A stretch of 40,248 bases of DNA from Opitutia bacterium (GTDB lineage Bacteria; Verrucomicrobiota; Kiritimatiellia; CAIQIC01; Lenti-01): NCBI GenBank assembly GCA_009928955.1, contig SABN01000020.1:1-40248 (forward strand). The letters are read 5' to 3'. The notes beneath the pieces were generated by a model. That model had not been told where the DNA came from. It worked only from the letters and a program-made list of their open reading frames with translations, and searched no databases. A program made the position numbers and the translations under genes. Shown here piece after piece: positions 8,502 to 16,942 of this stretch (positions are counted from its first letter, which is position 1; each line of letters opens with the position of its first letter).

Positions 8502-9941
8502 ATGTTCCGCCGCATGAGGAAAGGACTCCATGGCGGCTGGCTTTTCATCGCGCTGGCGTGGGCGGCGCCGAGCGGGGCGCAGGCGCCCGGACCGGATGCG
8601 GTGCCGCTGGCGCTGGAAGACGCCATCGAGCAGGCCTTGGCGCACAACCGCGATCTGGTGAAAGGGGCGCTGGGGCTGCAGGGGGATCGCCTCGCCGAAC
8701 AGCAGGCCCGGGAAGCCGCGCGCGGCATCCAGATCGTTCCGGAGGGGGCGGCCGGCGTGGGTCCCGCAGGCGGAGAGTGGCGCGCCGGCATGCGCGCGGA
8801 AGCGACGGGCGCCTATGGGACGCGCGTGGCGGTGGGGGGGGCGGTGCGGCAGATCGAGGTGGACGCGGCCGCCGAGGATCGCCGCGCCGAGGTGCGGGTG
8901 GAGGTGTCGCAACCATTGTTCCGCCGGTTCGGTCCGCTGATCCAGAATGAGCCCGTCGTGACGGCGAACGAGACGTTGCTGGCGGCGCGGCGCGCCTGGG
9001 AGCGGGACCGCTCCGCGCTGGTCGTGCGCGTGGTGGAGCTTTACGAGGGGCTGATCCACTTGCGCCATCAGGTTGAAAGCGACGAGGCTTTCGCCGTCCG
9101 CATGGAAAAGCTGTGGAGGCTGGCCGGGGCGCGCGAGCCGCAAGGGAAGACGACCCGCACGGAAGTGCTGCGCATGGACCTGCAGCGCGGCGAAGCGCAA
9201 TCCCGCCTGGAGGCGGAACGGTCGCAACTGGCCATCCAGTTCCAGGAATTCGCCGATTTGCTGGGCCTGCCGCTGGAATCGGCCTTCCGCCTGACGCCGC
9301 CGGCGATGCTGGATCTCGATGTCGCGGAGGCCGGCCGCGCCTTGGCCGTCGCGCTGGATGAACGGCCCGACTACGCCCAGGCCTTGCACGACATCGAAAC
9401 CGGCGACCGCCGCCTGCGGATCGCCCGGCGCAACCTCCTGCCGGACCTGAAGCTTTCCGCGCGCCAGACCACCTTCGGCGCGGGGCCCGAATGGAGCGAT
9501 GCCGGGCGGCTCGACGAAGACGACTGGTTCGTTGGCCTGACCGCCGACATGAACCTGAACCTGCGGGGGGCGCATCTGGAGGTGGCGCGCTCCGGCGTGG
9601 ATGCCGAAGCCCGGCGCCAAGTCGCGGAAATCGTGCGCAACCGGCTTGCCGTCGAGGTCCATGCGGGGCTGGCCACCTATCGCCGCACGCGCGCCGAACT
9701 GCAACTGGCCGCGCGCAACCGCGAGTTGGCGGCCAACCGCGCCGAGTTGGCGAAGGCCTTGTTCGAGGCGGGCCGCGCCAGCGCAGACTCGGTTTCGGAT
9801 GCCGAAGCCGATCGAATCCGGGCCGAGCTGAACGAGCTGTCCGCGCGCCGCGAGGCCTCGGTTTCCGCCTACCGTCTTTTGCATGTCCTGGGCACGCTGG
9901 TGCCGGCGCCCCGGGAAATCCTGCGCAATGAAAAGGAATGA
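8502..9941 (+). CDS. TolC-family outer-membrane efflux protein
   Basis: The 479-aa protein begins with a signal peptide (basic n-region RRMRKG, hydrophobic WLFIALAWAAPSG, probable cleavage after AQA). The body shows the two-fold pattern of outer-membrane efflux proteins: ALEDAIEQALAHNRDL at the N-terminus, long coiled helices rich in Arg/Glu/Ala (about 150-245 and 365-450), and DERPDYAQALHDIETGDRRLRIARRNLLPDL opening the second repeat. Two ATGs (8502 and 8514) are possible and neither has a good Shine-Dalgarno. It should form the outer-membrane duct of a tripartite exporter with the two following genes, which start 7 and 4 nt after their upstream neighbours. Confidence 0.9.
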   Translation: MFRRMRKGLHGGWLFIALAWAAPSGAQAPGPDAVPLALEDAIEQALAHNRDLVKGALGLQGDRLAEQQAREAARGIQIVPEGAAGVGPAGGEWRAGMRAEATGAYGTRVAVGGAVRQIEVDAAAEDRRAEVRVEVSQPLFRRFGPLIQNEPVVTANETLLAARRAWERDRSALVVRVVELYEGLIHLRHQVESDEAFAVRMEKLWRLAGAREPQGKTTRTEVLRMDLQRGEAQSRLEAERSQLAIQFQEFADLLGLPLESAFRLTPPAMLDLDVAEAGRALAVALDERPDYAQALHDIETGDRRLRIARRNLLPDLKLSARQTTFGAGPEWSDAGRLDEDDWFVGLTADMNLNLRGAHLEVARSGVDAEARRQVAEIVRNRLAVEVHAGLATYRRTRAELQLAARNRELAANRAELAKALFEAGRASADSVSDAEADRIRAELNELSARREASVSAYRLLHVLGTLVPAPREILRNEKE

Positions 9942-9948
9942 GCGACGC

Positions 9949-11157
9949 ATGAAAGCCAGATGGATCTTCGCGGGGTTGATTTTCCCGCTGCTGGGGGCCA
10001 GTTGCGGCCGGACCGGGGAGGAACCTCCGCGCACGGCGGTGGCGACGCGCGGCGGCATCCGCATGGCCGTTCCGTTCCAAGGCGAGCTGGAGGCGCGCCG
10101 CGTGGAGATGGTCGCCGTTGGCGTGCAAGGCTCCGCCGTGCTGGCGGATCTGGTGGCCGAGGGCGCCCGCGTGGAGGCTGGTGATCTGCTCGCGCGCTTC
10201 GACGCCTCGCAGATCGAGCAGGATCTCGCGCGGCAGGAGAACGATCTCGTTCGCGCGCGGCAAGAGCTCGAGAGCCTGGAGAAGGCGGAGCTTCCGCTCG
10301 AGTTGCTGGAACTGGACTCCAAGCGCACCGATGCGCGCACCGAGCGGGAGGCCGAGGAACGCTTCCTCGAAGCGGCGCGCGGCCTGATGGAACGCGGCCT
10401 GATGTCGGAAGGCGAGGTGGCCCAGCAGGAGCGGAAGGTGGAAGGGTTGCAGGCGCGCGGCGAGCAGTTGGAAACGCGCATCGAACTGACGCGCATGCAT
10501 ATGCACGCGGCCCGGCTGGCCAAGGCGCGCGCGGCGCTGGAGGCGGCGGAGCGCCAGCGCGATTTCACGGCGCGGCAACTCGCCTTGTGCGAAGTGCGCG
10601 CGCCGGTCGCGGGCGTGGCGACGTTGGTGCCGCTGCCGGTGGGCGGTGAATACCGCACTGCCCACGTCGGCGACACGTTGTTCCGCAATCAAGCCTTTCT
10701 TTGCCTGCCCGATCCATCGGAGCATGTCCTGCGCGGATACGTGGGCGAAGCGGAATTGCCGTGGGTGAAGGCCGGCCATGCGGTCGAAGCCGTTCCGGCC
10801 GCGTATCCGAACGTGCGCCTTTCCGGCCGCGTCGAAAGCGTCGGGGGGATGGCCCAGACGCGCCCCGGGCAGCCCATCTGGCGGAAGTTCTTCCCCGTGC
10901 AGATCGCGCTCGATCCCCTTTCCGAACCGATGCCGGTCGGCATCTCCGTCCGCGCGGAGATCATCGCCGGGGAATCGTCCGATGCGCTCTGGTTGCCGCG
11001 CGAGGCCGTCGAATGGCTCGGATCCCAGGCCATCGTGCGGCGGCTTTCGGGCCAGGGCGCCGCCGAGGAGGTTTCCGTCCGGACGGGCTTGGCCGATGCC
11101 GCGCGACTGGAAATCGTCGAAGGGTTGGCCGAAGGCGACCGGGTGCTTCTGCCCTGA
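9949..11157 (+). CDS. HlyD/MacA-family membrane fusion (periplasmic adaptor) protein
   Basis: The 402-aa protein has an N-terminal signal with a possible lipobox (LLGASC, Cys19; Gly at -3 is atypical). Next come a lipoyl/barrel half (about 45-85), a long coiled-coil hairpin (about 86-210, EQDLARQENDLVRARQELESLEK and the return helix QRDFTARQLALCEVRAPVAG), the second lipoyl half and beta-barrel (VRGYVGEAELPWVKAG, PVGISVRAEI), and a membrane-proximal domain ending EGLAEGDRVLLP. This is the order of MacA-type adaptors. ATG 9949 has AAGGA upstream within the end of the TolC gene; an earlier ATG at 9928 would overlap it. Its job is to bridge the permease and the TolC-like channel. Confidence 0.9.
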   Translation: MKARWIFAGLIFPLLGASCGRTGEEPPRTAVATRGGIRMAVPFQGELEARRVEMVAVGVQGSAVLADLVAEGARVEAGDLLARFDASQIEQDLARQENDLVRARQELESLEKAELPLELLELDSKRTDARTEREAEERFLEAARGLMERGLMSEGEVAQQERKVEGLQARGEQLETRIELTRMHMHAARLAKARAALEAAERQRDFTARQLALCEVRAPVAGVATLVPLPVGGEYRTAHVGDTLFRNQAFLCLPDPSEHVLRGYVGEAELPWVKAGHAVEAVPAAYPNVRLSGRVESVGGMAQTRPGQPIWRKFFPVQIALDPLSEPMPVGISVRAEIIAGESSDALWLPREAVEWLGSQAIVRRLSGQGAAEEVSVRTGLADAARLEIVEGLAEGDRVLLP

Positions 11158-11161
11158 CCCC

Positions 11162-12319
11162 ATGCATGCATTCGCGTCAGACTTGTGGATCGGGGTGCGG
11201 ACGGGACCCGCCCGCGCGGGGCTCGCGTTTTTCAGCTTGGCGCTGGGTTTGTTCGCCGTGACGATCCTGCTGTCCACGCTCGAGGCCTTGCAACGGCAGG
11301 CGCAGGGGCTGGTGCAATCGTTCGGCGCGAGTTCGTTCGCGCTCGTGCGTTCCGTCGCCGCTCCGGAAGAAACCGCGTGGAGCCGCCGGCAAGTGGATTT
11401 TCTGCGCGAGAATCTGGGCGAGGCCGCCTGGGTGTCGGGCGTGAAGTCGCTGCCGCCGTCCGTCAGCCCGGATTTCGCGGTGGTGGCGACGGATGCCCAC
11501 TTGGCCCTCGCCCGCGGCTGGCGCTTCGTCGACGGGCGCGCATTGGACGGACTGGATGTGCGCCAAGGTTCGCGCCACGCGATGGCCTCGGACTCGCTTT
11601 GCCGCGCGCGCCGGTGGCGCACGGGCGACATCATTATGCTGGGCCACGAGCCCTTCCGTCTCGTGGGCCGCTTTGAATCTCCGGGCGCCGCCGTTCCGGC
11701 GGTTCCGGAAAACGCCGTTTTCATTCCCTATTCCTCCGATGTGCTGGAAACCGGTGGCGAGGCCGCGCTTCGGCGCGTGGATGCGCTGCTGTTCCGCGCG
11801 GGGGAGGGGCTGCCGCCCGAGGCGGTGCGCCGCCGCGTGGTGGCGCTGTTGACGCAACCCGGCCTGGGCGCGGACGGCATCGAATGGATCACGCCGGAGT
11901 CCCTGTTGCAAGGCATCCGCCGCTGGCAGCGCGCCATCGCTTGGACGGCCGGTTCCGGCGGCGCGCTCGGGTTGCTGCTTGGCGCCGTAACCTTGGCCGG
12001 GATGCTGCTGACCGGGGTGCGGGAGCGCATCGCCGAGATCGGCCTGCGCCGCGCGCTGGGGGCGCGGCGGCGCGAGATCGCCGGCTTGTTCGTCGCGGAG
12101 GCGCTGGCGCTGACCGGCGCGGCGGCGATCGCGGGGATGCTCGCGGCGGAAGGTGCGCTGCGCTGGCTGGGCGTCCGGTTTCCGCTCCCGTTCCATTTCG
12201 GCGCGGGCGCGCGCCTGCTGCCGCTGGCGCTGGCGGGCGGGCTCGCGCTGGCGTGTTCCATCGGACCGGCGTGGATGGCCGCGCGCCTGCCGCCGGCGGA
12301 GGCTTTGCGAAATGAATAG
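11162..12319 (+). CDS. MacB/FtsX-like ABC permease lacking an ATPase domain
   Basis: The 385-aa protein has one N-terminal membrane helix (about 20-42, AGLAFFSLALGLFAVTILLSTL), a periplasmic core of about 200 residues (MacB_PCD type: VSGVKSLPPSV, DGRALDGLDV, SLCRARRWRTGD), and three C-terminal helices forming an FtsX domain. The latter contains the typical loop GVRERIAEIGLRRALGARRREI. MacB proper carries an N-terminal ATPase; here it is absent and no LolD/MacB-like ATPase gene lies beside it. The ATPase must be elsewhere or shared. The gene starts 4 nt after the adaptor and overlaps the next gene by 8 nt. Confidence 0.9.
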   Translation: MHAFASDLWIGVRTGPARAGLAFFSLALGLFAVTILLSTLEALQRQAQGLVQSFGASSFALVRSVAAPEETAWSRRQVDFLRENLGEAAWVSGVKSLPPSVSPDFAVVATDAHLALARGWRFVDGRALDGLDVRQGSRHAMASDSLCRARRWRTGDIIMLGHEPFRLVGRFESPGAAVPAVPENAVFIPYSSDVLETGGEAALRRVDALLFRAGEGLPPEAVRRRVVALLTQPGLGADGIEWITPESLLQGIRRWQRAIAWTAGSGGALGLLLGAVTLAGMLLTGVRERIAEIGLRRALGARRREIAGLFVAEALALTGAAAIAGMLAAEGALRWLGVRFPLPFHFGAGARLLPLALAGGLALACSIGPAWMAARLPPAEALRNE

Positions 12320-13832
12320 AAGCATCGGAATTGGGCTATCTTGGCTGTTGGCGTTTAGCGCCTGCGCGCGGGAAGAAGAGGCGAACATGAGCAAGACCTA
12401 TATGGAATCGACCTTGGCCGGCGCATGGTACGATGCGAATCCTTCCCGCTTGAAGGCGGAGCTGGAGGGCTATCTGCGGAATGCGAAGGCGGAGGCGGAC
12501 CCCGCCCTTTTCGCCGTCGTCGTTCCGCACGCGGGCTACGCCTATTCGGGGCCCTGCGCGGCGGTTGGCGCAAAAGCGCTCGCCGCCTGTCCGGAGTTGC
12601 GCCGCGTGGTGGTGCTGGGGTTCTCCCACCGCGTGCGCATGGCCAACCAGATCAGCCTGCCCGCCCGCGAGACGCATTACCGCTCGCCCCTCGGCGAAAC
12701 GCCGCTGGACGCCGCGGCCATCGCCGCGCTGCTGAAGCATCCGCTCTTTTCCGACATCCCGGCCTCGCGGCGCGGCGAAAACAGCGTCGAAATGCAATTG
12801 CCGCTGCTGCAGGTCGCGCTCGCCGGCCGCGACTGGAAGCTCGTGCCCGTCACCCTCGGGCAACTCGACGAGGAAACGCGCGGGCAGGCCGCCACGGCGC
12901 TCGCCGCGTTGATGGACGGCCACACGGCGTGGGTGGTCAGCTCCGATTTCACCCACTACGGCCCGAACTTCGGCTATGTGCCGTTCCGCACGAACATCGC
13001 GGAGAACCTCCGCCAGCTCGATGGCGGAGCCGTGGAGAAGATCCTCGCCGGCGATGCCGCCGGATTCGCCGCCTACTGCGACCGGACCGGCGCGACCATT
13101 TGCGGACAGGACTCCATCGGCGTCCTGCTGCGCATGCTGCCCAAGAAATTCAAAGCCCGGGAACTCGCCTACGACACCTCGGGGCGCAGCACCGGCGACT
13201 TCGGGAATTCCGTGAGCTATGCCGCCCTCGCGTTCTATCGGGAAGGAAAGATTCCCGAGAAGGAAACCCCGGGAAAACAGGAACTGACGGCGGCCGACAA
13301 GAAGGCCTTGCTGGCGCTCGCGCGCGCAACCATCGAACAGGCCTTGCAGAAGAAAGGCGCGCCCTCGCGCACGGATCCCGGCGTGGAGCCGACGCCCGCG
13401 ATGAGCCCGGTGATGGGCGGCTTCGTCACGCTGACGATCGCCGGCGAACTGCGCGGGTGCATCGGCGAAATCTTTCCGCGCCGCCCCTTGGTCGAGGTCG
13501 TCCGCGACCACGCCCTCGACGCGGCGTTCAACGATCCCCGCTTTCCGCCGCTGGCCGCGAAGGAGCTGCCGAAGGTGCGGATCGAGATCAGCGCGCTGAC
13601 GCCGCCGGTGTCCGTCGCGTCGTACCGGGACATCGAGATCGGACGGCACGGCATGGTGATCGAGCTGGGCGGCCGCTCCGCCGTGTTCTTGCCGCAGGTC
13701 GCGCCCGAGCAGGGCTGGGATCTGCCCACCACGTTGACCTACCTCTCGCAAAAGGCCGGACTTCCCGGCAACGCCTGGCAGGATCCCCGCGCGACATTCA
13801 CCGTTTTCGAGGCCATCGTCTTCCATGAGTAG
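12312..13832 (+). CDS. MEMO-AMMECR1 fusion (AmmeMemoRadiSam proteins B and A), possible lipoprotein
   Basis: The 506-aa protein has a MEMO (class III extradiol dioxygenase-like) domain at about 32-325, with VPHAGYAYSG (His73), LGFSHR, SSDFTHYG and a long catalytic-type core. It is followed by an AMMECR1 domain at about 335-504, with GELRGCIGEIFPRRPL (Cys383) and AFNDPRFPPL. These two proteins are usually separate and are encoded with a radical SAM enzyme, absent here. The chosen start has GGAGG 9 nt upstream and gives the leader RSIGIGLSWLLAFSAC, which looks like a lipoprotein signal (Cys18). The alternative ATG 12387 (RBS AAGAGG) would give a 481-aa cytosolic protein. The function of this system is not established. 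Confidence 0.85.
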   Translation: MNRSIGIGLSWLLAFSACAREEEANMSKTYMESTLAGAWYDANPSRLKAELEGYLRNAKAEADPALFAVVVPHAGYAYSGPCAAVGAKALAACPELRRVVVLGFSHRVRMANQISLPARETHYRSPLGETPLDAAAIAALLKHPLFSDIPASRRGENSVEMQLPLLQVALAGRDWKLVPVTLGQLDEETRGQAATALAALMDGHTAWVVSSDFTHYGPNFGYVPFRTNIAENLRQLDGGAVEKILAGDAAGFAAYCDRTGATICGQDSIGVLLRMLPKKFKARELAYDTSGRSTGDFGNSVSYAALAFYREGKIPEKETPGKQELTAADKKALLALARATIEQALQKKGAPSRTDPGVEPTPAMSPVMGGFVTLTIAGELRGCIGEIFPRRPLVEVVRDHALDAAFNDPRFPPLAAKELPKVRIEISALTPPVSVASYRDIEIGRHGMVIELGGRSAVFLPQVAPEQGWDLPTTLTYLSQKAGLPGNAWQDPRATFTVFEAIVFHE

Positions 13833-13836
13833 GAGA

Positions 13837-13878
13837 GTTTTCCACGGTGGGAAACACGTTTTCCACACCGAGGAAAAC
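13837..13878. repeat. two adjacent TTTTCC...GGAAA palindromes
   Basis: GTTTTCCAC-G-GTGGGAAAC (13837-13855, one arm mismatch) is followed 2 nt later by GTTTTCC-N7-GGAAAAC (13858-13878, perfect arms). Both lie just after the stop of the MEMO-AMMECR1 gene. The same arms recur at 8478-8496 and 14045-14058. The stems could act in the transcript end of the upstream gene or as DNA-binding sites. The remainder to 14011 shows no further gene. Confidence 0.55.
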
Positions 13879-14011
13879 CGGTCGGGACATCGGCGCGCGC
13901 GGGAAGGCTCGGGACGGCAAGCGTTTTGGGATTGAAAAGCATGGGGGAAAGCCTCATCGTCCCCCCCCGATATCGGAAAACCGTATCCAAAGCCTTTTAT
14001 AGCGAGGAAAC

Positions 14012-14039
14012 CCCCGCAGCGGATCGCGGGGATTTTTTT
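14012..14039 (+). terminator. rho-independent terminator
   Basis: CCCCGC (14012-14017) pairs with GCGGGG (14026-14031) around an 8-nt loop and is followed by A and seven T. It is placed to end transcription from the TolC-adaptor-permease-MEMO unit before the GT2 gene at 14086. Confidence 0.8.
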
Positions 14040-14044
14040 ATGGT

Positions 14045-14058
14045 TTTCCATATGGAAA
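14045..14058. repeat. perfect 14-bp palindrome upstream of GT2 gene
   Basis: TTTCCATATGGAAA is a perfect palindrome 28 nt before the chosen start of the GT2 gene. It shares TTTCC/GGAAA arms with the palindromes at 8478 and 13837. It is an operator candidate or part of a dispersed repeat family. Confidence 0.5.
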
Positions 14059-14085
14059 CGACCCCAAAATGAAGTGTGGAATAGG

Positions 14086-15384
14086 ATGATGAGCCACGTG
14101 CATCAAGCCATCGAGCAGGTTTTCAGCGTCGCGATGCATGCGACGTTCGTTCTGTCGTGGATCTATTGCGCCATGACCGTCGCGGCATTGGTGTTCCGCC
14201 GCCATCCGGCTGCGCGCGAGGAAGTTCCTGGAGTCGTCCGCTATCCGAAGGTGACCGTCCAGATCCCGACCTACAACGAGTTGGCCGCTCTGAATTGCGC
14301 CACGTGCTGCCTGCATTTCGATTATCCAGCGGAACAGCTTCAGATCCTGATCGGCGATGACAGCAATCGGCCGGAGATTTCCCGCGCGATCGACGATTTC
14401 GCCCGGCGCTTCCCCCGGGTCCAGATCTGCCGGCGCGGCAACAACCAAGGCTTCAAGTCCGGCAACCTGAACCACATGCTCCAGTCCACCGTGGGAGAAT
14501 ATATCCTGATCTTGGACTCCGATTTCATGCCGGAGAAGGATTTTCTCCGGCGGTTGGCCGCCCCGGTTCTCCAAGATCCGACCTTGGCCGGGGTGCAAGC
14601 CTCCTGGCACGTGGCCAATGCGCGGCAGAACTACAGCACGCTGATGGGCGCGGGCATCATCAACGTGATCCATGTGGTCATTCTTCCGTTGCTCAAGCGG
14701 ACGGCGAAGACGGGGATGTTCTGCGGTTCCGCGGAGCTGGTGCGCAAGGATCTGCTCGTGGCGCAGGGCGGCTGGACGGTGGGGGCGCTGACGGAGGACG
14801 TGGATTACTCGCTGCGGGCGATGGCCGGCGGCGAACGCATTGAATTTCTGGAAGACCTGTCCTGTTCCTGCGAAGCCCCGCACACGCCGAAGGATCTGTT
14901 CCGCCAGCAGATGCGCTGGGCCTACGGCGTCATGCGCGCCTTGATGGACCACGGCGGCCGGCTGTTGAGGTCCGGGCGGGCCCGCAAGCGGACGAAGGCG
15001 GCGGTGGTGTGTTTCTGCGGCGGCTATCTGATGGTGGTCTTGATGCTGCTGACGTCCGTGTCCGGCCTGCTCAGCGTCGCCACCGCCGCGATGGGCGCCT
15101 CGGTGGTGGCGGGGGGCGAAGGGGCCGGGGGCATGGGGAATTCGCTGCTGAATTTCTTGCTGACCTGCGGCATGCTCGTCTCCTCCGTTTGCGCCGGGTT
15201 CGCCACCGGATTCGGCGTGCGCAGCATGCAGAAACTGGTGGCCGCCTCCTTGACCCTCGGATTCATCCTGCTGTTTTTCGTCGGCAAGGGATTGGGGAAG
15301 GCGCTTCTGGGCCTGCCGATGCACTGGTTCATGCTCAAGAAGAACGGCAACGAGCGTCCGTTGGCCCCCGTCGCGGCGGGCTAA
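14086..15384 (+). CDS. processive-type family 2 glycosyltransferase (cellulose synthase-like)
   Basis: The 432-aa membrane enzyme has one N-terminal helix (about 20-40, FVLSWIYCAMTVAALVF), then a GT2 catalytic domain: VTVQIPTYNE, GDDSNRPE (first Asp pair), LDSDFMP (DxD), TEDVDYS (catalytic Asp) and QQMRWAYG (the QxxRW motif of processive synthases). C-terminal helices lie at about 305-340, 355-380 and 385-410. D,D,D,QxxRW and topology fit cellulose/hyaluronan-type synthases, but there is no PilZ domain and no bcs partner nearby, so the polymer is unknown. ATG 14086 or 14089 is favoured (GGAA 5 nt before ATG 14086); GTG 14074 is also in frame. Confidence 0.85.
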   Translation: MMSHVHQAIEQVFSVAMHATFVLSWIYCAMTVAALVFRRHPAAREEVPGVVRYPKVTVQIPTYNELAALNCATCCLHFDYPAEQLQILIGDDSNRPEISRAIDDFARRFPRVQICRRGNNQGFKSGNLNHMLQSTVGEYILILDSDFMPEKDFLRRLAAPVLQDPTLAGVQASWHVANARQNYSTLMGAGIINVIHVVILPLLKRTAKTGMFCGSAELVRKDLLVAQGGWTVGALTEDVDYSLRAMAGGERIEFLEDLSCSCEAPHTPKDLFRQQMRWAYGVMRALMDHGGRLLRSGRARKRTKAAVVCFCGGYLMVVLMLLTSVSGLLSVATAAMGASVVAGGEGAGGMGNSLLNFLLTCGMLVSSVCAGFATGFGVRSMQKLVAASLTLGFILLFFVGKGLGKALLGLPMHWFMLKKNGNERPLAPVAAG

Positions 15385-15601
15385 GGGGCCATCATCCGGG
15401 CGCGCGCCGGCGTTGCCAAGGCGAAAGCCAAGCGCCTTCTCCGTGGCGGAAGAATGTTTTCCGCGGTGCGAGAGCCTCCCCGGCGGCGCAAAATGGCGGG
15501 AAGGGGCGGATCAAGGCGCAATCGGGGATTGAGACTTGTTTTTCGGCGAAACGGGGGTATTCTTTCGCACTTCTTATTTGAATAGGAGCTGGAGCGTATT
15601 C
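15385..15601. other. intergenic region before hom with degenerate TTTTCC motif
   Basis: This 217-nt gap has no gene I can support. At about 15438-15472 it holds TTCTCCGTGGCGGAAGAA and TGTTTTCCGCGGTG, relatives of the TTTTCC/GGAAA palindromes elsewhere. No clear terminator for the GT2 gene was seen. The 3' part holds the promoter candidate for hom. Confidence 0.4.
15536..15563 (+). promoter_or_regulatory. possible sigma70 promoter for the hom operon
   Basis: TTGTTT (15536-15541), a 16-nt spacer and TATTCT (15558-15563) lie 39 nt upstream of the hom ATG. The match is moderate and rests on consensus similarity only. Confidence 0.4.
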
Positions 15602-16915
15602 ATGTCGAAACTGAAAGAAATCGGAGTGGCGGTGCTGGGATTCGGCACGGTGGGGGCCGGCGTGGTCGAAACGCTGCAGAAGAACGGCGGCCTGCTGGCG
15701 GAGCGCCTGGGCCTCCGGCTGGCGTTGCGCGGGGTGGCGGATTTGGACGTCGCGACCGACCGCGGGGTGACGGTGGATCCGGCCCTCTTGACGATGGACG
15801 GGGCGGCGCTCATCGCGCGTCCGGACGTGGATGTGGTGGTGGAATTGATCGGCGGCACCGGGGCGGCGAAGACCTTCATCCTGCAGGCGCTCCGCCTGGG
15901 CAAGCCGGTGGTGACCGCGAACAAGAAGCTGCTGGCCGAGCATGGCGAGGAAATCCACCGCGTGGCGGAGGAGCACCAGACCGAGATCCTCTTCGAGGCG
16001 TCGGTGGCGGGCGGCATTCCGATCATCAAGGCCTTGCGCGAAGGGCTGTGCGCGAACCGCATCGAGAGCATCTATGGCATCCTGAACGGGACCTGCAACT
16101 ACATCCTGACCCGGATGGAGAACGAAAAGCTGCCGTTCGACGAGGTGTTGAAGGCGGCGCAGGCGGCGGGCTACGCCGAGGCGGAGCCGAGCTTGGACAT
16201 CGACGGGCATGACACGGCGCACAAGGCGGCCGTGCTGGCTTCGCTGGCCTATGGCTGCAACGTGCCGCTGGACAAGGTGCAGGTGTCGGGCATCCGCGGG
16301 ATGGCGGCGGCGGACATCGCCTATGCGGCGGAAATGGGCTACCGGATCAAGCTGCTGGCGATCATCCAGGGCGGGCCCGAGGGCGTCGAGGTGAGCGTGC
16401 AGCCGACGCTGGTGGAGCACGGCCACCAGCTGGCGGCCGTTTCGGGCGTCTTCAACGCGGTGCTGGTCAAGGGCGACGTCGTGGGCACCACGCTGTATTA
16501 CGGGCGCGGCGCCGGACGCGCGGCGACGGCCAGCGCGGTCGTGGCGGATCTGGCCGACGCGGCCCTGAATCTGCGCGCGGGCGGACGGCGGCGCGATCTG
16601 AGCGGCCTGCCGGCGAAAACGCCGGTGGCGCTGCGCGACCCGGGCGACATCGTGGCGCGGCACTACCTGCGTTTTTCCATGAAGGACCAGCCGGGCACCT
16701 TGGCGCGCGTGGCCGCCGTCCTGGGCGACCACCGCATCGGCATCGATTCGGTGATGCAAAAGGAAGCGCCCACGAACGCGGAATACGTGCCCGTGATCAT
16801 CGTGACCGGGCCCGCGCGGGAGCGGGACATGGCCGGGGCGCTGGCGAAGATCGCCGCGCCGGACGGCCTGACGGACCGGCCGACGGTGCGCTACCGCATC
16901 GAAGATTTCGAATAG
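15602..16915 (+). CDS. hom: homoserine dehydrogenase
   Basis: The 437-aa enzyme reduces aspartate semialdehyde to homoserine, the branch point toward threonine and methionine. It has an NAD(P)-binding Rossmann motif GFGTVGAG (13-20), VVTANKKLLAEHG, the family signature around GILNGTCNYILTRM and AGYAEAEPSLDIDGHDTAHK, and a C-terminal ACT domain (about 355-437, FSMKDQPGTLARVAAVLGDHRIGI), which usually gives threonine feedback control. Length is normal for the monofunctional ACT-containing form. GGAG lies 7 nt before ATG 15602. It is followed 27 nt later by aspartokinase, so the first and third steps of the aspartate pathway are co-transcribed. Confidence 0.96.
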   Translation: MSKLKEIGVAVLGFGTVGAGVVETLQKNGGLLAERLGLRLALRGVADLDVATDRGVTVDPALLTMDGAALIARPDVDVVVELIGGTGAAKTFILQALRLGKPVVTANKKLLAEHGEEIHRVAEEHQTEILFEASVAGGIPIIKALREGLCANRIESIYGILNGTCNYILTRMENEKLPFDEVLKAAQAAGYAEAEPSLDIDGHDTAHKAAVLASLAYGCNVPLDKVQVSGIRGMAAADIAYAAEMGYRIKLLAIIQGGPEGVEVSVQPTLVEHGHQLAAVSGVFNAVLVKGDVVGTTLYYGRGAGRAATASAVVADLADAALNLRAGGRRRDLSGLPAKTPVALRDPGDIVARHYLRFSMKDQPGTLARVAAVLGDHRIGIDSVMQKEAPTNAEYVPVIIVTGPARERDMAGALAKIAAPDGLTDRPTVRYRIEDFE

Positions 16916-16942
16916 GCAGACAAACAAAGGAGGAAACAGGCG

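Noticed and set aside
8545-11724. Minus-strand open frame of about 1,060 codons
   Set aside because: It is antisense to the TolC-adaptor-permease operon and its translation is low-complexity Pro/Arg/Ala.
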